Below, piece by piece: positions 6,201 through 6,937 of a stretch of 6,937 bases of DNA. The translations under genes were made by a program, and so were the position numbers. The notes beneath the pieces were generated by a model that saw only the letters and a list, made by a program, of their open reading frames with translations, had not been told where the DNA came from and did not search any database. This DNA comes from Reyranella sp. (lineage in GTDB: Bacteria; Pseudomonadota; Alphaproteobacteria; Reyranellales; Reyranellaceae), in contig JAUXRT010000744.1 in NCBI GenBank assembly GCA_030681635.1, positions 1-6,937 on the forward strand, written 5' to 3'. How positions within the stretch are numbered: the first letter of the stretch is position 1; the number at the start of each line of letters is the position of its first letter.

Positions 6201-6637
6201 CCCGGTTCCCAGCCGGGCGGCGCCAGTTCGAAGCCCGCGAAGTCGAAGCCGGGCGCCACGGTACAGCCGACCAATGTCCAGGTGCCGAGCGAGCGCGCCG
6301 CCTGCCAGACGCCGCGCGGCACCACGATCTGCGGCGTCTCGCCGATGTCGAAATCGCCGCCGAGCCGCCGATGCCGGACGGCACGGCCATCGTCGCTCAT
6401 CGAGAGTTCGAGCGATGCGCCGGCATAGTGATGCCAGACCTCGTCGGCATCGACCCGGTGCCAGTGCGAGCGCTCGCCCGCCTTGAGCAGGAAGAAGATC
6501 GCGGTGCTGGCCGCCCGGCCCGCAGCTCCCTGGGCGTCCGGCGCTCGGAAGGTTTCACGAAAATGCCCGCCTTCGGGATGCGGCTGCAATCCGAGACGGG
6601 CAATGATCTCGTCTGCAGTCAATCCGATCGACGTCAC
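6197..6637 (-). CDS. DUF985 / cupin_5 family protein
   Basis: A 146-residue small beta-barrel protein of the DUF985 (cupin_5) family. Key stretches, numbered from the chosen start, are PHPEGGHFRET from about 19, the metal/ligand-site-like HWHRVDADEVWHHYAG at 58-73 rich in His, Asp and Glu, then PQIVVP, WQAAR, WTLVGCTVAPGFDF and a final FELAPPGWEP. Cupins of this type are single-domain cytosolic proteins; the reaction is not established to my knowledge. The frame is open to an ATG at 6694, but that start would overlap the upstream gene by about 60 nt. The GTG at 6637 overlaps the upstream TGA as GTGA, the usual sign of coupled translation, and gives the normal family length, so it is preferred. 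There is no strong Shine-Dalgarno sequence, consistent with reinitiation. The gene is co-directional with the partial transferase and convergent with the exporter. Confidence 0.88.
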   Translation of the reverse strand: MTSIGLTADEIIARLGLQPHPEGGHFRETFRAPDAQGAAGRAASTAIFFLLKAGERSHWHRVDADEVWHHYAGASLELSMSDDGRAVRHRRLGGDFDIGETPQIVVPRGVWQAARSLGTWTLVGCTVAPGFDFAGFELAPPGWEPG

Positions 6638-6937
6638 GCCGGCGGCGGGACCGTCGCCTTCATCGACGGCAGCTTGGAGAAGGCCGCGAACCACTTGGCG
6701 AGCCGGGCGCGCTTGCCGCGCCAGTCGTGGCTGGCGAAGCGGAAGTCGAGATAGCCGAGCGCGCAGGCAATGGTGACGGTGCCGATGTTGGGCTTGCCCT
6801 TGAGCGACTTAGACTCGGCCTCGAGCTGGTCGAGCACACCGTCGATCTTCTTCATCTGGCCCTTGGTCCACTCCGGCCAGCGCCTGTCCTCGGGGCGCAG
6901 GAAACCCTCGTAGCGCGCCAGCAGCGCGGCATCGAGC
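6634..6937 (-). CDS. Glutathione S-transferase family protein, C-terminal part (cut by window edge)
   Basis: The last 100 residues of a protein whose start lies beyond the right edge. The frame is open from the edge to the TGA at 6636-6634. The visible part reads as the helical C-terminal domain of a glutathione S-transferase: an ALLARYEGFLRP helix, WPEWTKGQMKKIDGVLDQLE, then PNIGTVTIACALGYLDFR and DWRGKRARLAKWF, ending in KLPSM and a short Pro-rich tail. The NIGTVTIACALGYLDFR helix corresponds to the usual N-capping helix (S/TxxD region) of the family, but here Thr-Ile replaces the common Ala-Asp, so no capping Asp is seen. The thioredoxin-like domain is not in the window. The stop overlaps the GTG start of the DUF985 gene. 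It is unrelated in detail to the transferase at 125-772. Confidence 0.85.
   Translation of the reverse strand, partial: LDAALLARYEGFLRPEDRRWPEWTKGQMKKIDGVLDQLEAESKSLKGKPNIGTVTIACALGYLDFRFASHDWRGKRARLAKWFAAFSKLPSMKATVPPPA

Overview
The window is GC-rich and densely coding. Codon use and protein families suggest an alphaproteobacterium, probably of the Rhodospirillales or Rhizobiales type. That placement rests on protein style (the DUF1499 protein, the Alphaproteobacteria-like sensor kinase, the TVP38/flavoprotein pair) and not on any marker gene. No tRNA, rRNA, CRISPR array, insertion sequence, phage gene or integration site was recognised.

Layout. (1) 1-124: a short leader with no supported gene, containing a perfect 7-bp stem-loop just ahead of the first gene. 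(2) 125-4444, plus strand: four genes in a row, namely a glutathione S-transferase, a TVP38/TMEM64 (VTT/DedA-like) membrane protein, a mercuric-reductase-like FAD/NAD(P) disulfide oxidoreductase, and a membrane sensor histidine kinase. Gaps are 44, 1 and 27 nt, so they may form one transcription unit. (3) 4466-5218, minus strand: a membrane-anchored DUF1499 protein, convergent with the kinase. (4) 5219-5306: an 88-bp divergent promoter region. (5) 5307-6200, plus strand: a ten-TM EamA/DMT-type exporter. (6) 6197-6937, minus strand: a two-gene unit consisting of the C-terminal part of a second glutathione S-transferase followed by a DUF985/cupin-5 protein, overlapping by GTGA.

Functional reading. 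The strongest biological unit is the VTT membrane protein plus flavoprotein pair. The oxidoreductase keeps the CX4C redox centre and both nucleotide-binding motifs. It has Tyr where lipoamide dehydrogenase and glutathione reductase have the catalytic His, as MerA does, but lacks MerA's C-terminal vicinal cysteines and its N-terminal metal-binding domain. It is therefore probably not a true mercuric reductase. The GST upstream and sensor kinase downstream suggest a redox or envelope-stress role, but this is inference. No response regulator gene is present, so the kinase is an orphan within this window.

Most of the window looks like ordinary chromosomal housekeeping or accessory content. The points most worth a second look are the VTT-flavoprotein pair and its unusual active site, predicted RNA stem-loops at two gene starts, a triple repeat around the flavoprotein start, an 11-bp-phased direct repeat in the divergent promoter, and a CTAG tetranucleotide that supplies both stop codons of two convergent genes.
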